From positions 1 to 64,000 of the forward strand of contig NMRB01000117.1 of the NCBI GenBank assembly GCA_002633025.1: a DNA stretch of 64,000 nt, written 5' to 3'. Position numbers and translations under genes: made by a program. Under the pieces are notes generated by a model. It ran no database searches. It worked only from the letters and a program-made list of their open reading frames with translations, and had not been told where the DNA came from. The stretch comes from Notospermus geniculatus. Lineage: Eukaryota; Nemertea; Pilidiophora; Heteronemertea; Lineidae. Shown piece after piece: positions 13,233 to 25,632 of this stretch. Position 1 is the first letter of the stretch. The number at the start of each line of letters is the position of its first letter.

Positions 13233-13839
13233 GTAACTCACAATCATTGAAGAAGGAAAGAACTGAAAAACTGCATGATTTTTTAAGAAGTTGGAAATAT
13301 TTTTCACAAAAATCGTCACCGAACACATTCATTATTTCTATTTCTCTTGAGAGTGACAAAACGATGGCAATTTATTAGAAAGATCCACAGAGGGTGCATC
13401 ACCTAAAGTGATATAATGTGGCCTATTGTCACCTGTTTGTTCGACTCAAAAGGGGTGCGTTCACGTTGCCTGCATCACTGTTATCCGAGTGGTGGGAGTT
13501 TTTATGCCATTGTAACAACACAAAGGTTGCAGGCATATCACGTGAAAATATCAATACCGGGGCAGATTAGGGCGAATCAAAATCCCACAAAAAACATCAT
13601 CGTATTGTCACGATACACAGAGCTACAGCTGTAGTAGCAAGTCAAGTAGAAAGGAAAATACTGAGATGACTTTTTCAATCGGGTGCATCTTAATGAAGTA
13701 GTGGCTTCTGGAATGATTAAATAAGAAAGGAATTGACAGAGCGCTATTTGGAGATGTGATGAAAATATGAAATGCTTTTACAGTAATTTGTTTTCAATTA
13801 GGCTGGGATTCCTTCAGATGGTATTCTATCTTTTCCCCT
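13233..13839. other. Probable intron or intergenic sequence
   Basis: No repeat or gene recognised; lies between the exon candidate and the minisatellite. Confidence 0.4.
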
Positions 13840-14020
13840 GGAGGGATGGTCGGGTGAGCTCTAGTTAGGCCTACTGGAGTGATGGTCGGGTGAGCTCTAG
13901 TTAGGCCTACTGGAGTGATGGTCGGGTGAGCTCTAGTTAGGCCTACTGGAGTGATGGTAGGGTGAACTCTAGTTAGGCCTACTGGAGGGATGGTTGGGTA
14001 GGCCTACTGGAGGGTTGGTT
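13840..14020. repeat. Minisatellite, 36-bp unit, 4 full copies
   Basis: Units beginning GGAGTGATGGTCGGGTGAGC and ending AGTTAGGCCTACT start at 13840, 13876, 13912 and 13948. A deleted copy of about 25 bp follows at 13984, then a fragment at 14009. The first unit and the last three differ by one or two bases (GGAGGG, GGTAGG, GGTTGG). Confidence 0.9.
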
Positions 14021-14868
14021 CTCATCATCAGCTCTTTGACATTTTTTCACGTGCAGAGTGCGTCGAAAACTTGCCAGTGTACAACGGCCAACTTCTGGTA
14101 GATATGTATAAAACATGCTGATTTCAGTGAAAGTAAGACTAATTAGTGAAGTACAGCTGTGTAAATTGATTTTCTGTTCAACTGACTTTTTTGCAAAACT
14201 TTACTATCGGTGACAGCATAATTGAAATGGTTTCCCAACAACAGCACCATATGATTAAACAACCATCCCTTATCATACACCACCACAAGTAAATGTCAAC
14301 ACATGCTAAGTTATAGACATGTCAATTTCACCGCAAATAATGGTGTCCCATGATCCGATATCGATCGAGGCTTTTAGGGTATTGTTTTCATCAATTATAC
14401 TTGTCGAACATGTGTGCGTAATGCACACCACATTCAGCACACATATGGCATGATATAGTCTGAATTTGATTTCCATGTAAAGTTGGCTCTCAACATTGAT
14501 TAATCAGATTCTTAACATATTTTCAATAGGAATATGGGAATAGAATAGAAAATTTCCCACTCCAAAAAAACCAGCTGCTGTGATTGAATAGGAGAGAAAA
14601 GTTGTGTTGGTACAAGTGGTTAACTCCCTGTTCATGAGGCACAAAGGTCAGAACTTCACATTTTATTGCTTGCCATCTTGTGACTCTTTTGTGAACTACT
14701 TCATCAAGGTACTGAGTCATTTATTCTTATAAGACAAGAAAGCAAATTTGGTTCTCAGATGTTTGATTGACACCATGGCAGCAGAAGGCAAAAATTTGCA
14801 AGTTCTCTCCTTGAAATCAACAGGGCAAACCACTTCTTATCAGCAAATTGGTCATCTCTAATCCAGAA
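14021..14868. other. No recognisable gene
   Basis: Unassigned AT-rich DNA up to the next transposable element. Confidence 0.4.
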
Positions 14869-14873
14869 ATACT

Positions 14874-15410
14874 CAGTGTTTTCCCTGATTAAAAAACACG
14901 TGACGGCCCGTCACGTTTAGAATGCAAACGTCTGTGCCTGCGCCACGTTAAAAAATCTACGTAGTGGAACCGCCACGCTTAAAATATCCACCGTCACGCA
15001 AAAAAAATCGGCCGACACGCATTCTGAGCACTCCCAACGCTTGTTTTCATACGGACGCAACAGAGGAAGATGGTTGTTACACACCCCTTTCAACAACGAC
15101 AATGGATCGGTCCAATTATACTACCTTCACCACCCGTCTAGCATTGTCTAGTTCATAAACTTGCCAACGAGATTTCATAGATGGCGCTCGGCTCATTGCG
15201 CGCGCTTCGGTCGGTCAAGAAAGTTAGTACTGCGTTGCGTTTTCGGGCACGGAAATGGCGTCTTGCAGTGTTCTAGAATCAAAAATTTTCTACGCGAGGG
15301 GGGGACACCCCCCCTCGCACATCGCCCCGCTCAGCGCTACGCGCCTCGGCTGCCACGCTTCGCGCGTCAGGCGACCGTCACGTTTCAACTAAATCCCAGG
15401 GAAAACACTG
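14874..15410. mobile_element. hAT-like non-autonomous element, 537 bp, CpG-rich core
   Basis: Starts CAGTGTTTTCCCTG and ends CAGGGAAAACACTG, a perfect 14-bp terminal inverted repeat whose CAGTG ends are typical of hAT elements. The next bases are also related (ACGTGACGG inside the left end, CCGTCACG inside the right). Both sides are flanked by ATACT (14869-14873 and 15411-15415), shorter than the usual 8-bp hAT duplication. The interior is strikingly CpG-rich, with GCGCGC-type stretches and a GGGGGG...CCCCCC hairpin at about 15299-15315. The plus-strand ORF at 15161-15610 crosses the right end and is not a gene. Confidence 0.7.
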
Positions 15411-15415
15411 ATACT

Positions 15416-18400
15416 CATCTTCAAATATTTTTCAACTTAATACTAAAAGCCACAGTTGTGAAATTCAAACCCAACAGGACTCAGCCAGTTCGAGTACTGC
15501 AAAGTTCTGCAGCCACCTGGTGGTTATTTAGTGAACTATTTTTTCATGAGTTTGTCAGAACCAGTTTCACACAGCATATGAATAGTATGACTCATGCATG
15601 CCAATCATAACAAACCAACCAGTCTCGTAGCCATCTATCAACATAATGCAAAACTATCACAACCACCCTACACCCACACCCTCACACCATCAAAGCTACA
15701 GGGAGTTCCCTACAAAAAAGCCACGACGAGTAATTAACGGATGGCCCACATGATAAAACCCTTTTATATTCTTATGAGCCATTAGCCAATATTGTAGATT
15801 GTAGATTGTGTCTATGGTTATGAATGAGGAGGTATCATTGAGAGTTTTTATGAGGGGTTGTCCATTTGTTGGAGAAAATAAAGCTGGTAATTGTTTCTAT
15901 TCATAAACGCTGGCACATTGACAACAGTGATGACAATGCCATGAGGCCATGTCATGTTGGTGCTATCAGTGTAATCAAGTTTTTTTTATTGAAAAGTGTG
16001 TTATTGGTGGCCTCATCAATGATAATGTCGAGATATGTCATATGGGGGCTGGACAATTGAAATTGATGATGCCATTGAACACTTGAAAGCCATTAGATGG
16101 ACACCTCTGCTAAAACCTGTCATCAATCACATTCTCCAACAACAACTCTTCCTGCCTTTTGTACATTTCAATATCACATATCATTTCAGAAGCATTATCT
16201 GTTTGGATGGGTACATTACATTACCGCAATTCCACACACCTTCAATTCTTGGTTCATAGGTCCATGCCCCATTCTGGCGATGAATACCAGAATGGCTTTT
16301 GTTATTCATTTTGCACCTTTATTTTCTCCATCAGCAAAAACCCCCAGTCAGATGAACTCAACTTTCATTAGCAGTATGGTTTACTTATTTGAGAACTCGT
16401 AGCCTACATTTATTCTTCCTAAAATGCAAAAACCAAAGCATGGAAACTGGGCAAATGGAGCTATGATATCGATCAACTCTTAGCTTCAGCATCACAATTT
16501 TCACCTATGCTAAGCAGCTTTGTCTGGTACTTTATCTACCGAACCTCTTGCACCAGATTCTGGAGATGCGCGCTACAAGAAGCTTTCAAATGCGTCTATG
16601 ATATTGCAAAATGAAAACCCATTAAGGAAAAACCTTCCCCCTCTTGCATCAACAACTGAATGCCAGCATTTTGCACAGTTATTGATATCAAATGCATAGG
16701 CAGTTTCCGTAAACTTGGAATGGAATGGGGCTTACTTGATGAGCCACACTTAGTTCTTAAAGAACAGGTGAGAAAAGTCTTACATAATGCCGAGGGCATC
16801 TTACTCAACATACAGGCTAATTTGGTTGGTAAGTTGGAACTGTTACCAGTATCTAAATTAAGGCGCATTACAAAGACCTATGAATGCATAGGCCCTTACA
16901 GATCAGAACATGATGAATATGAACAAACTTGAATTTTCCAATATCGAGACATGTGGAAAGTTATGCAATATCCAAGAATGCCAACTCAAAAACCATTTAT
17001 TTTAGCCACTTTTGGAGAGTAAATAAAGAAGAAAAACATTGGATGTTGGTTTACTTTACAGGCCCTATCATGTAACCCTGACTGTGGCTTGTGTTGTCTT
17101 ATCCCCCACAAGCATCAGGAATTGTGAACATAGGCCTACACTCTTGGCTTTTTCAAGCCAGCCAATGACTCAACAAGCAAATTCCAATACAAACACCACA
17201 ATCCCCAAAATAACATGTTGAAATTACACACATTCTTTCATTTTGGCCCTTTCTGATTGACCGTCAATCCCATAGCAACAACCACGCAGTGGAAAGGTGA
17301 CAAAAACACCTTGAGAGGGTCAAAAAGTTAGCATGAGGGGGCATCTCAAAAGTCTAATACAGCAGTAAATTGGAAAGTCACAACATCCCACAGACAACAT
17401 TGTTAGCAACAATTAGGTACCATTTAATTATTAAATAGGCCCAGATAAAGGTCTTCATCTATCTTTGGTACTATTATGACGTTTATAAAACTGACCACAG
17501 GTTCCCTCTCAAGGGATATTATGTTGTTTGGCAATATATATATTTCTGACATAATCCACATAACGGGCATGTGTTGTCTTTGAAGGTTCACACAGTCAAA
17601 GACTGCCGTACCCTGAACCAATCATTTGCCAAAAACCTGTCGTTTGTACAGCGAGTCCATTAATAATAAATAGGCAGCATAAGGTGCGGTGACAGGTGCT
17701 CGCATCACCCCATTATTGACACTCTTACAACAAGTGTGTGGCCAAAAACACACACGCCAACAAACGCAGCTGACTCTGCACAAGTTTCTTCCTTGCTGAT
17801 GGTTGGCCAGGGACACGGGGCTTGAAACAGGACAGCCTTCAGTAAAGGCCACATTGACTGCACTGGTGCACGGAGACATGATCTCAGATACAAAAGAAGC
17901 CTTCCAAGGTTCTCTTCCTGTCTCATTACATTGATTAGTGTGTATAACTAATGTATCTCTGGTGCAAACCCCGCACAGCACGCGAGTTCTTCTAGAATGG
18001 AAGCGCTTTCGGTATGTGGAACAGGGAGCTAGGAATTAAGTGAACCCGTTTAAGTGCTGTCTGTAACCCATGTATTAACTCTTTCATACTGTGCACTTCA
18101 CCAGAGGCAGCTAGTCCCCAAGCATACCAATTAGAGATGTGATACATAAATGGAAACAGAGGAAGCCATCTTGCTACTCAGTAAACCTTTAGAACATGAT
18201 GTGCAGTCTCACTTTCAAGTTGGTTATGAATAATATTCATCGATGATGGACGTGCCACCAGTCCCACAGAATTAACTCCATTTTGGACATGACTGCAGAA
18301 GTACTATCTTGCATTCGCCCAACAAACCAAATGGCCACACCAGCCATGCCAGTGCCACTTGCTCCAGAGACTGTTGACTATTGGTGACAAAGGTCTGCTC

Positions 18401-19005
18401 CAAGTTATGGTAAAGATCTCCAACGGCTTACCATTTGGCATATCACAGTAGTATTCAACACAGGACTTGCCTGTTTTTTTTGTCACGCTGGCATTGATAC
18501 CATTTCAAAGGACTTGTGTTATAACCAATGCCCTTGTAAAAAAATCTAACTTGTGGCATGCTGATAAGCACTTCAGACAACGCAGGCTCCAGACCCCTCC
18601 TTTGTTATTCCATCTCTCTGTGAAAGAAACGAAGGTTATGCCTCACACGTAATTGGCAATACCATTGCCATCAAGGTCACAAGACAGATACTGTTACCGA
18701 AATACACTCTCTCCAATAACAGAAGAAAACTACCTTTTTGATTCCTCTTACCAATGAAACCTCAACTGTACAAGGACATTTCAGAACTGTGGAACAAAAG
18801 GACTCCTTTTTTTGGTAAAGAAGAGGCAACATCATGACTGTGATCAAGTGAAGGGAAACTAAAAGGCAAGGGACAGGCGAACGCTTTTTCGGAATGCTTA
18901 TCCATCGATCTTTCAGAACCAACTACAAGGTTTGAAGGGAGAAAGTCATTGGAGAAACATCACGACAGAATGGTAGTTTGAGAAAGAGGTACCGGTAACT
19001 TCACG
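15416..19005. other. No firm gene; possible coding relics
   Basis: Some stretches have open frames, for example 16660-16932 and about 17800-17935 on the plus strand. None shows a recognisable domain, and frames are broken between them. They could be decayed transposon ORFs or chance. A C-rich patch lies at about 15660-15690. Confidence 0.35.
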
Positions 19006-19075
19006 GAGAAGAAGAGCAACAATTGTCCACTTCATCTTTGTTATTAAAGTGGATATAATTGTTGCTATTTTTCTG
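19006..19075 (+). other. Imperfect stem-loop resembling a miRNA precursor
   Basis: AGCAACAATTGTCCACTT (19015-19032) pairs with AAGTGGATATAATTGTTGCT (19047-19066), leaving a loop of about 14 nt and a 3-nt bulge. Weaker pairing extends the stem outward to about 19006/19075. Stem length of about 27 nt and total size of about 70 nt are compatible with a pre-miRNA, but I cannot match it to a known miRNA. It may equally be a decayed MITE. Confidence 0.3.
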
Positions 19076-20182
19076 CGGCTGTTCAACTACGGTATTTGAA
19101 CTCTGAACCCAAATTCACCGAGAAGATGGTCAACATCCCCAGTTTTCTGAGGACGAAATGTCCAGGGATAGCTAAAGAGACATTTCTCCCAGAAATGTCT
19201 GGAGTTGAACAGTCCTAGTCCTAGAGCATATCCGTAACCTGCAGTCCATGCCCTTTTGCAGTTGCATCAAATACAGGCATTACCAATCCTGCTGACTGAC
19301 TGCTCACTGCAACGTCCACTCAAGGAATCTCCACAACTGCCGCCTCATTAGTATCATCACTGACATTTACGTTGCAATGTACAGACTGCGTGATCCCTTT
19401 CTTATGACTAGTCACATCCCGATTATCAATCGACAGACATCACACGGACTGACATGACTCTCATTGTCTCATGCCATTGAGGGACAAGATGAGAGGGAGT
19501 GATAACACAGCTGGGAAAGGGACGTCATAATTGCTTGATCAAGAAAGGGAGTAGTTTGTCGTAAAGTACATAGCTGCAGGTTACTCACTTGAAAGCTGCT
19601 TTTATTAGTGTGATCAACATCGGCTGAGAATTTGACAATCATTTGAGGGAAAGTAACCTTGTCGCTTTAGACAGAGAGTAGCTTTCTGACAGCTAAAGTA
19701 AACCCTATTTCTGATTACATGCATTAATTTATTTCTTGCTTTTCCACTGTAACTGGCAATCTCTTCAAGTGGGAACAGAAAGGTCAATGCTGTATTTTTT
19801 TACAGATACCATAAGAAATACTCCCTTTATTAAATGCATAAAGATGCAAAATGACGACCTTCAGCTCAATCTGTAAGAGCCAACTTCTATGGTTGCAAAT
19901 TGCTTTTGTTTCATTTTCTTCACTTTTTCTATGCTAAACGGGCACCGAGAACTGACTAAGTAACCACATAGTCAGGTCTCCTGTTTTTTTCCAGAAAAAC
20001 GTTACCAAGGTGCTGAAAGAAAGGCAGTGTCAAAAACTTTTTCATGGGGATTTTGTTTACAAAACCAAACTAATTCAGGAGAAAACGTGATTGTGTTTTT
20101 GAAGCGATGACATTTGGATGTTTGTACCGAGAAATGTTCGGCAAAAGGAAAGATGTTAACAGGAAAACGATTTGTACCCTAC
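19076..20182. other. Probable intron or intergenic sequence
   Basis: No gene or repeat recognised. 19876-19894 shares a 19-base string with DNA at 62986, which is not interpretable alone. Confidence 0.4.
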
Positions 20183-20278
20183 CTTACACGGGAACTGCAG
20201 AGGCTGTATAGGCTGCTGCTGATGATGAACCAGAGGGGGTTGAAAGTGTAAAGGTTGATTTTGAACCTCTTCACTTAC
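20183..20278 (-). CDS. Internal exon of a P/Q/H-rich protein
   Basis: On the minus strand a branch-point-like TTGACTAATTC and a long polypyrimidine run end in CTTCCACAG at 20279. The exon of 96 nt (32 codons) is followed by a GTAGGG donor at 20182. Only one of the three frames is open: it begins VSEEVQNQPLHFQPP and ends HHQQQPIQPLQFPCK. Low-complexity Pro/Gln/His sequence is common in transcriptional or RNA-binding regulators, but no family can be named. It starts at a codon boundary, and the exon candidate at 23342-23414 ends at one, so the two splice in frame. Confidence 0.55.
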
Positions 20279-21976
20279 CTGTGGAAGAGAAAATGAAAGA
20301 AAGAATTAGTCAAAATACACAGAAAGGACCTACAAGTAAAAGGAAGCTCCTGCCTCAACCAAACATGATTCTGTGCATGTAGGTTTAAAGATAATGGAAA
20401 GTTTCTCATAGTCCTTTTAAAACTAAATCTGTGATTGTCAAAAGGATGAACAACTCAAGATGAATAATAGCGAGAGGCATAAAACTGATGCCCTACATCA
20501 TCTGTGGGTCTTACTATTGGTTTTTCCTACTTTCATACCCGAGGCAAGGCAGGTGGAACTGCTGGAACCATGTATCAATAATGAAACCAGTTAGATACCA
20601 GATTACAAGATAGCGATCCAGTTGACAACCTTTCAGATGACACTCAATACGGTCTACCATCCTGTTTTTTAGAGGTGGGTTTCAACAAGGCCCACTGGCT
20701 ACAGCTTTTTTTTTATTATTGGACACCAGGCCTCGGCGCATATTTCTCATCATTTGAAGAAATACATGTAAGCTGGAGGAAATATAAGAAGATTTGACTA
20801 GTCAAGTTTCATGATCTCAGATCTGGTTGCTGGTAAGACTCCTGTCACTCAGTAGGGACGGATATTCAGTATCACAATGTTCGACTTGAAGGTCATTTGA
20901 GGGCTTTTTCTACACAAGTGTATTGACCAATGGCTGAGTGAAGAACCAAGGGGTGGAAGTCTACACCATTCAGGAAGGAATCAAATGGAAGATACACCCG
21001 TCCACATGGTCATAATTTTGATCACACTTTCTGAAAACACCAATTTAGTGCCTACGGCATTCATATGCTCTCTACCTGTAAGCCCTTCTTCAGCATGCAG
21101 AAACATAGATCAAAACTCTGATTGCATGGGCATAAGTCATCCCTCACATTGGTAGTCATCATGAAGATGTCAACTGCAGTATTTTCAATTGTCTACCAAC
21201 ATGTTAAATGTCACAAACATTTTGTAATCCAGTGAAGTATAGTTAAAATGTTAAGTGCTTGAATTCACTTTACATGTTCTTCATTTGTGCTGCCCAGCCA
21301 TCAGCAGCCCATGTGGAATCATTACCATCTGCAATAACCATAAATTGAGCCAGAGCTACCATCCTTTATACATCAATAGTTACATTTCCATTACTTAAAT
21401 TTGCAAAAGTAGAAGTTTATATGGAAATTCTGTACTCAACTTCGGCAAATGCCCAAGCCAATATCAGAAGGTATAGACAAGACGGGTATAAAGCTTCTAA
21501 ATTACATTAAGACGCAACAAGAAGAAGATGCCTGCAAGGAATACACCACAGTTTGTCAGGCCACTTTTTCCTCTTTAGCAATATCATGTAAAACTTGATA
21601 GTCTTGGGTAAATAAATAACCTTCTCATGCAGGATGTATCAACAAATGCATTCCTGTTAGAAGCCATGCTTTGATAGGATTTTTGGTGTAAGTGGCTGCT
21701 TCCAAACACCACCAATCATATCAAGATGAAAATTATATATCCATCAACCCACTAGGTTGAAACAGTACACTGTTTGGTAGATGCATTCCCAGTAAGGGAA
21801 CCAAAGGACACCAAAACTGACACAGTGACAGCCAGACTTTAGCAGATTCTTTCACATGGATTTTCTAGAGAAACTTGCATAACTATTGATTCCACTAAAA
21901 CTGCCACTGAAATGAGGTGATAATATAGGGAGACTAGGCTGAAAGCAACATTGCTATCTTGGGTCTCTCAGCTTGC
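20279..21976. other. Probable intron
   Basis: Lies between two exon candidates of the same minus-strand gene model. No other gene or repeat recognised. Confidence 0.35.
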
Positions 21977-21985
21977 ATGAGGAAC

Positions 21986-22080
21986 CATCCTGAAGAAATC
22001 AGGCCCTCTTAGCATCACTCCATAGTTCACAACTGCATGCAAACTAGAGAGCATTGAGAGGACCTGATTTCTTCAGGATG
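21986..22080. mobile_element. 9-bp-TSD MITE, copy 1
   Basis: Terminal inverted repeats read CATCCTGAAGAAATCAGG and nearly the same on the other strand, and continue to CCTCT. The element is flanked by a perfect 9-bp direct repeat ATGAGGAAC (21977-21985 and 22081-22089). Nine-base target duplications are typical of Mutator-like (and some Merlin) elements. The host sequence around it reads as a Pro/His-rich frame on the minus strand (PYYHSSLPHVPH). Confidence 0.85.
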
Positions 22081-22089
22081 ATGAGGAAC

Positions 22090-23341
22090 ATGAGGGAGTG
22101 AGCTATGGTAATATGGCATCCCAGGTTGAAAGTGAAACCATGGATACAATCTTTTGCACCCACTTCTAAAAACTGTAAGGAACTTCTTTTTTCTGAAGAT
22201 CACATGAAAAATCACCAAAAAACTGAAAAGAACTTTAGAGACGTTCAAACCCAACAACCTCAATGCTGCTTCCACCATGGAGACACTCAAGATCAGCATC
22301 ATCATGAAGTCTCTAAGACGCAATTCAAAGGTAGATGTAAATGAAATGTACAAGGTCTCCTTGCCCTGTGTCAAGAACTTGGGTTGCACGCACATTAATG
22401 GAGAAAAACTTGATATTGATTTGGTGGCAATATTGTAATTACTGTGTGAGCCTCAGCAAGGTATGCTTATACATTATGTGACTACACAGCTGGTATTTCA
22501 TCAACTAAACCAAATATACACAATGTGGCCGTCGGCAAATAATCAGCGAAATTGGAAAATTCAGACGATTTATACAGTGAGAGCTGGGGTAGACCTGATC
22601 AGTTAGGTGTGGTTGATCTTGTTATAGACAAATCTCGCTGAAGGTGATCATGCTTGAGCAAGTTCATCACTTGCAGAGGAAATCCCCACACAACTGAAGC
22701 AGGAAGCCAGGAAGTTCCCTAGTCGGGGAAACTAATGGTTGTAACTGCATCTTCCGTTTTGGTCTCAAAGGAAGTGAGACTGTGTAGAGTGACTGCAGTC
22801 ACTAATAAGATGTCCCCATGCAACTGACATGAAAGTTTGAAGCAAGCTCAAAGTAACACCTTCACAGGAAGTTTTGTTCTTGGTTTGGTTTATGATTGGA
22901 AAAGGAGATGAGAGGTTGTAAGAAACTAACTGTCTCCCAGGAATCTTGAAAGGTGAAAAGCTTTGACTTGTCGCAACAACATCAACTGTGGTTTCCAGAG
23001 TTAACAAAATCATCAAGAAGATTATCGATAGAAGGAGTTCGCTATAGCACTCCTATAGCACACCTTGATCAAGGGACACTTTTTCTGGGACACTCTGTAG
23101 AAGAGACATGTCTGACAGATGACAAATCTCTGAAACTGACCACAATTGAACTGCAACTTCCTTAGAGAATTTTTGAAATAAGAAAGGCCTGCACTGATGC
23201 CACCTACAGCTAGACAAGGTATGATCTGTCGGATGACACTCCAGGAATGACAGACTTATAGAGCAACGAGTTACCGCTTGACCAAGATCAGCTGAGATGG
23301 ACCCTTTTTTAACATCAAAGTGTAAGAAGAGTATTGCTTAC
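22090..23341. other. Probable intron; weak exon-like stretch near 22090-22165
   Basis: On the minus strand, 22165-22090 reads YPWFHFQPGMPYYHSSLPH after a TTTTTAG acceptor-like site. Its phase does not match the neighbouring exon candidates, so it is not called. The rest is unassigned. Confidence 0.3.
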
Positions 23342-23414
23342 CTGAGGGTGGTGCAGGGGCTGTGGAGGCTGCCCATACTGGTGTGAATAATGCATTACAA
23401 AAGTGCAGAGAGGC
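23342..23414 (-). CDS. Candidate exon of a P/Q/H-rich protein
   Basis: On the minus strand a GGCTTCCTCTAG acceptor precedes 73 nt, which end CCTCAG followed by the strong donor GTAAGC at 23341. The frame reads VMHYSHQYGQPPQPLHHPQ at its 3' end and finishes at a codon boundary. That is in register with the exon at 20183-20278, and composition is the same. An alternative acceptor (TTCACACCAG, inside the exon) would shorten it, and the internal Met could also be a start codon. The protein family is not recognised. Confidence 0.45.
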
Positions 23415-24491
23415 CTAGAGGAAGCCAACAGTCGAATAGAAATCTAAGTGTATGTTGATAAGTATGGAAAACAGGTGCAATCCACAAGCACTCTCTGGCA
23501 TCTGCTAGAGTAGAATATCAGCCAGTGTAACACCAGGCTGGTCTGCACTAGGTATTGTAAAAATTTACATATTGAGATAGACTGGATAATGATAATGAGT
23601 AATACTCATTTGCCTATGAAAGTAAAGCAAGCAATTGGGCTTGTAGTTATTGTGGTGTTGTGTGGCGGCCAATCTGGCTCAGGATCAGAATGGGTTAGGT
23701 ATACATTCGGCTGTGGCGTGGGAATTATTGACCATCTGCGTATGTAATACGCCAATGGCAAAAAGCGAGTATTATTGAATTTGTTGACTACGGTCCTGGT
23801 AGCAATTAAATGAACACTACGCGGTTGAGTGTGAGTGGGAGAATGGGACACCCATTTGGAATTTCACTAAATTGATATTATAGCTTCCGAGCGTTAATGG
23901 TGCTGATGACAGCTAATTACTCATTCCAATAACTTTAAAACCATCTCATAATCCAATTGTTGGGTACCATGGCATATGAAATAATTCATGTCATCCATTG
24001 ACTTATTGTCTTTTTGAGCCAACATTCTGATGAATCACCAATAAAGGCATGAACTTGGATTTCCCAGGCAAGCACTCAAATAGACTATGATTGGTCTTGC
24101 TAAAACTTTAACCTGATATTTGTTGTGGCTGGTGTAGTGCAACCAGTATCATATGCTGAATGATATAACAAGACCAGCGAACTCCTCAGCAGTGACAACA
24201 TATACTGATAGATGGCGCTTTTCCTGGCCATAACCGACAGCAGCAACTTAACACAACCGAGCATAGTCCCCATTCGGAAAAACAACTGATGTTGCAAATA
24301 TTAGTTGAGGATTCTGTTACAAATTCAACAGATCGTTAGAGAAATTGGATCATTTTCGCCAACGCTCCAATCGAACTGCGCAAACAATGATCGATGAACA
24401 AGCCACATGGTGAAATCAATCGAACTGATGGTGAAATTCGTTGGCTTCCCCTCAATTATTACATGAATTCGCAGGCCTCTTCACCTAAGCA
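23415..24491. other. No firm gene
   Basis: A minus-strand open stretch of about 80 codons at 23606-23851 begins at GTG rather than ATG and has no motif. It could be chance or an exon. Confidence 0.3.
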
Positions 24492-24500
24492 GGCCTCTCA

Positions 24501-24595
24501 CATCCTAAGGTTCTTAGCGCTCACGACCCGATGTCACCGCATGTATTCATGTATGCGGTGACGGAGGGAGCGCGAGTCCCTCATAACCTCTGGAT
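24501..24595. mobile_element. 9-bp-TSD MITE, copy 2
   Basis: Begins CATCCTAAGGTTCTTAGCGC and contains GTCACCGCAT and ATGCGGTGAC as long internal arms. The GGAGGGAGCGCGAG stretch is shared with the other copies. Flanking 9-mers GGCCTCTCA (24492-24500) and AGCCTCTCA (24596-24604) match at 8 of 9 positions. The usual GAAATCAG block after the first bases is deleted. Confidence 0.75.
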
Positions 24596-24604
24596 AGCCT
24601 CTCA

Positions 24605-25632
24605 CACTCATGGTAAATTCTCCTTTTACAGTGTACTCTACTGAACCAAGCAAACAGAAAGGCTGGTTGAACTCCCCGAGTTCATCCAGTGATTCCAGTT
24701 CTAAGGCAATGCGCAGAATAACCAAGCGGTGACATAACTAATTGAGGTCACACCATGCGAATTAAGAAGTCTTTGCATCATTTCTCCGTCTCCAAGCATC
24801 CCTTTGATGTTGTCAGATAAGTTCGCAATACATGACAAAGTGAATGGTAGGTGTGAGGATTTGAATGCCTCGCCTCAAGTGCTAAGCACACATTCACTTT
24901 GGTAAATCAACATTAGCCCGTGGAAGTTTCTTCTGGTGACATTAACAACGGTGGAATGCCGGTCATCAGTGATAATGAGAGGGCAATCCAGAACTCCATG
25001 TGGGAAAAGGCAGAAGAAATTTGAGCCCTCGGATAACTTTGACATAGTCCTCTCCGTTCAAATTTCATATTTCCACAAACCTGAACAGACTTAAGAAAGT
25101 CACAACCAGATGGTGTATGTCCAGGTCTATTGGTGCCCCCTGCTGCTGCTGGGCAGTAAAAGCCTACAATGCTTTTTCAAAGGATTGTCCCCAATGATAT
25201 AGAAACACTGTACAGCATTCTAGATTTGGCGCACCAGTATTTTCCACTCGCCAAATGGAATATTACATCAGTTTATCATAAGCACAGTGTGTTGAGATCA
25301 TTTGATTGGAGCAAAGAGGTTAAATGGGCAAAATTGTCCTGCAATTACAGGCAATTTGTACAACTCATTATTGCAAGCAGTGGAAATATCAAGGAGTATG
25401 CATGATATCAAGTAACATGCTCGGAAAACTACGGCTAGAATACTGTTGTAGGTGGTAGTGCAAGTTCAAGCAAGTGCACATGAAGGGTTTTTGTGGGCAG
25501 AGTGGCCTAGTTCAGGCGAAACAGCAACCACCTCAAATCAGGACAGGCTTTGATAGATTTCTGAGACTCACAGTCTTACAAATGAGTAACATAGCCGACC
25601 TTATCCAGAATATTCAAGATACAAGCATGACA
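24605..25632. other. No firm gene; weak minus-strand exon candidate at 25107-25148
   Basis: 25148-25107 on the minus strand reads QQQGAPIDLDIHHL, between a TTTTACTGCCCAG acceptor and a weak GTTGTG donor. It is 14 codons and in phase 0. It would fit the P/Q/H-rich gene model, but the donor is poor. Confidence 0.25.

Noticed and set aside
15161-15610. 149-codon plus-strand Arg-rich ORF
   Set aside because: Spans the right end of the 537-bp hAT-like element; CpG-rich DNA lacks stop codons by composition.
19876-19894. 19-base string shared with 62986-63004
   Set aside because: No similarity beyond the string; one such coincidence is not meaningful.
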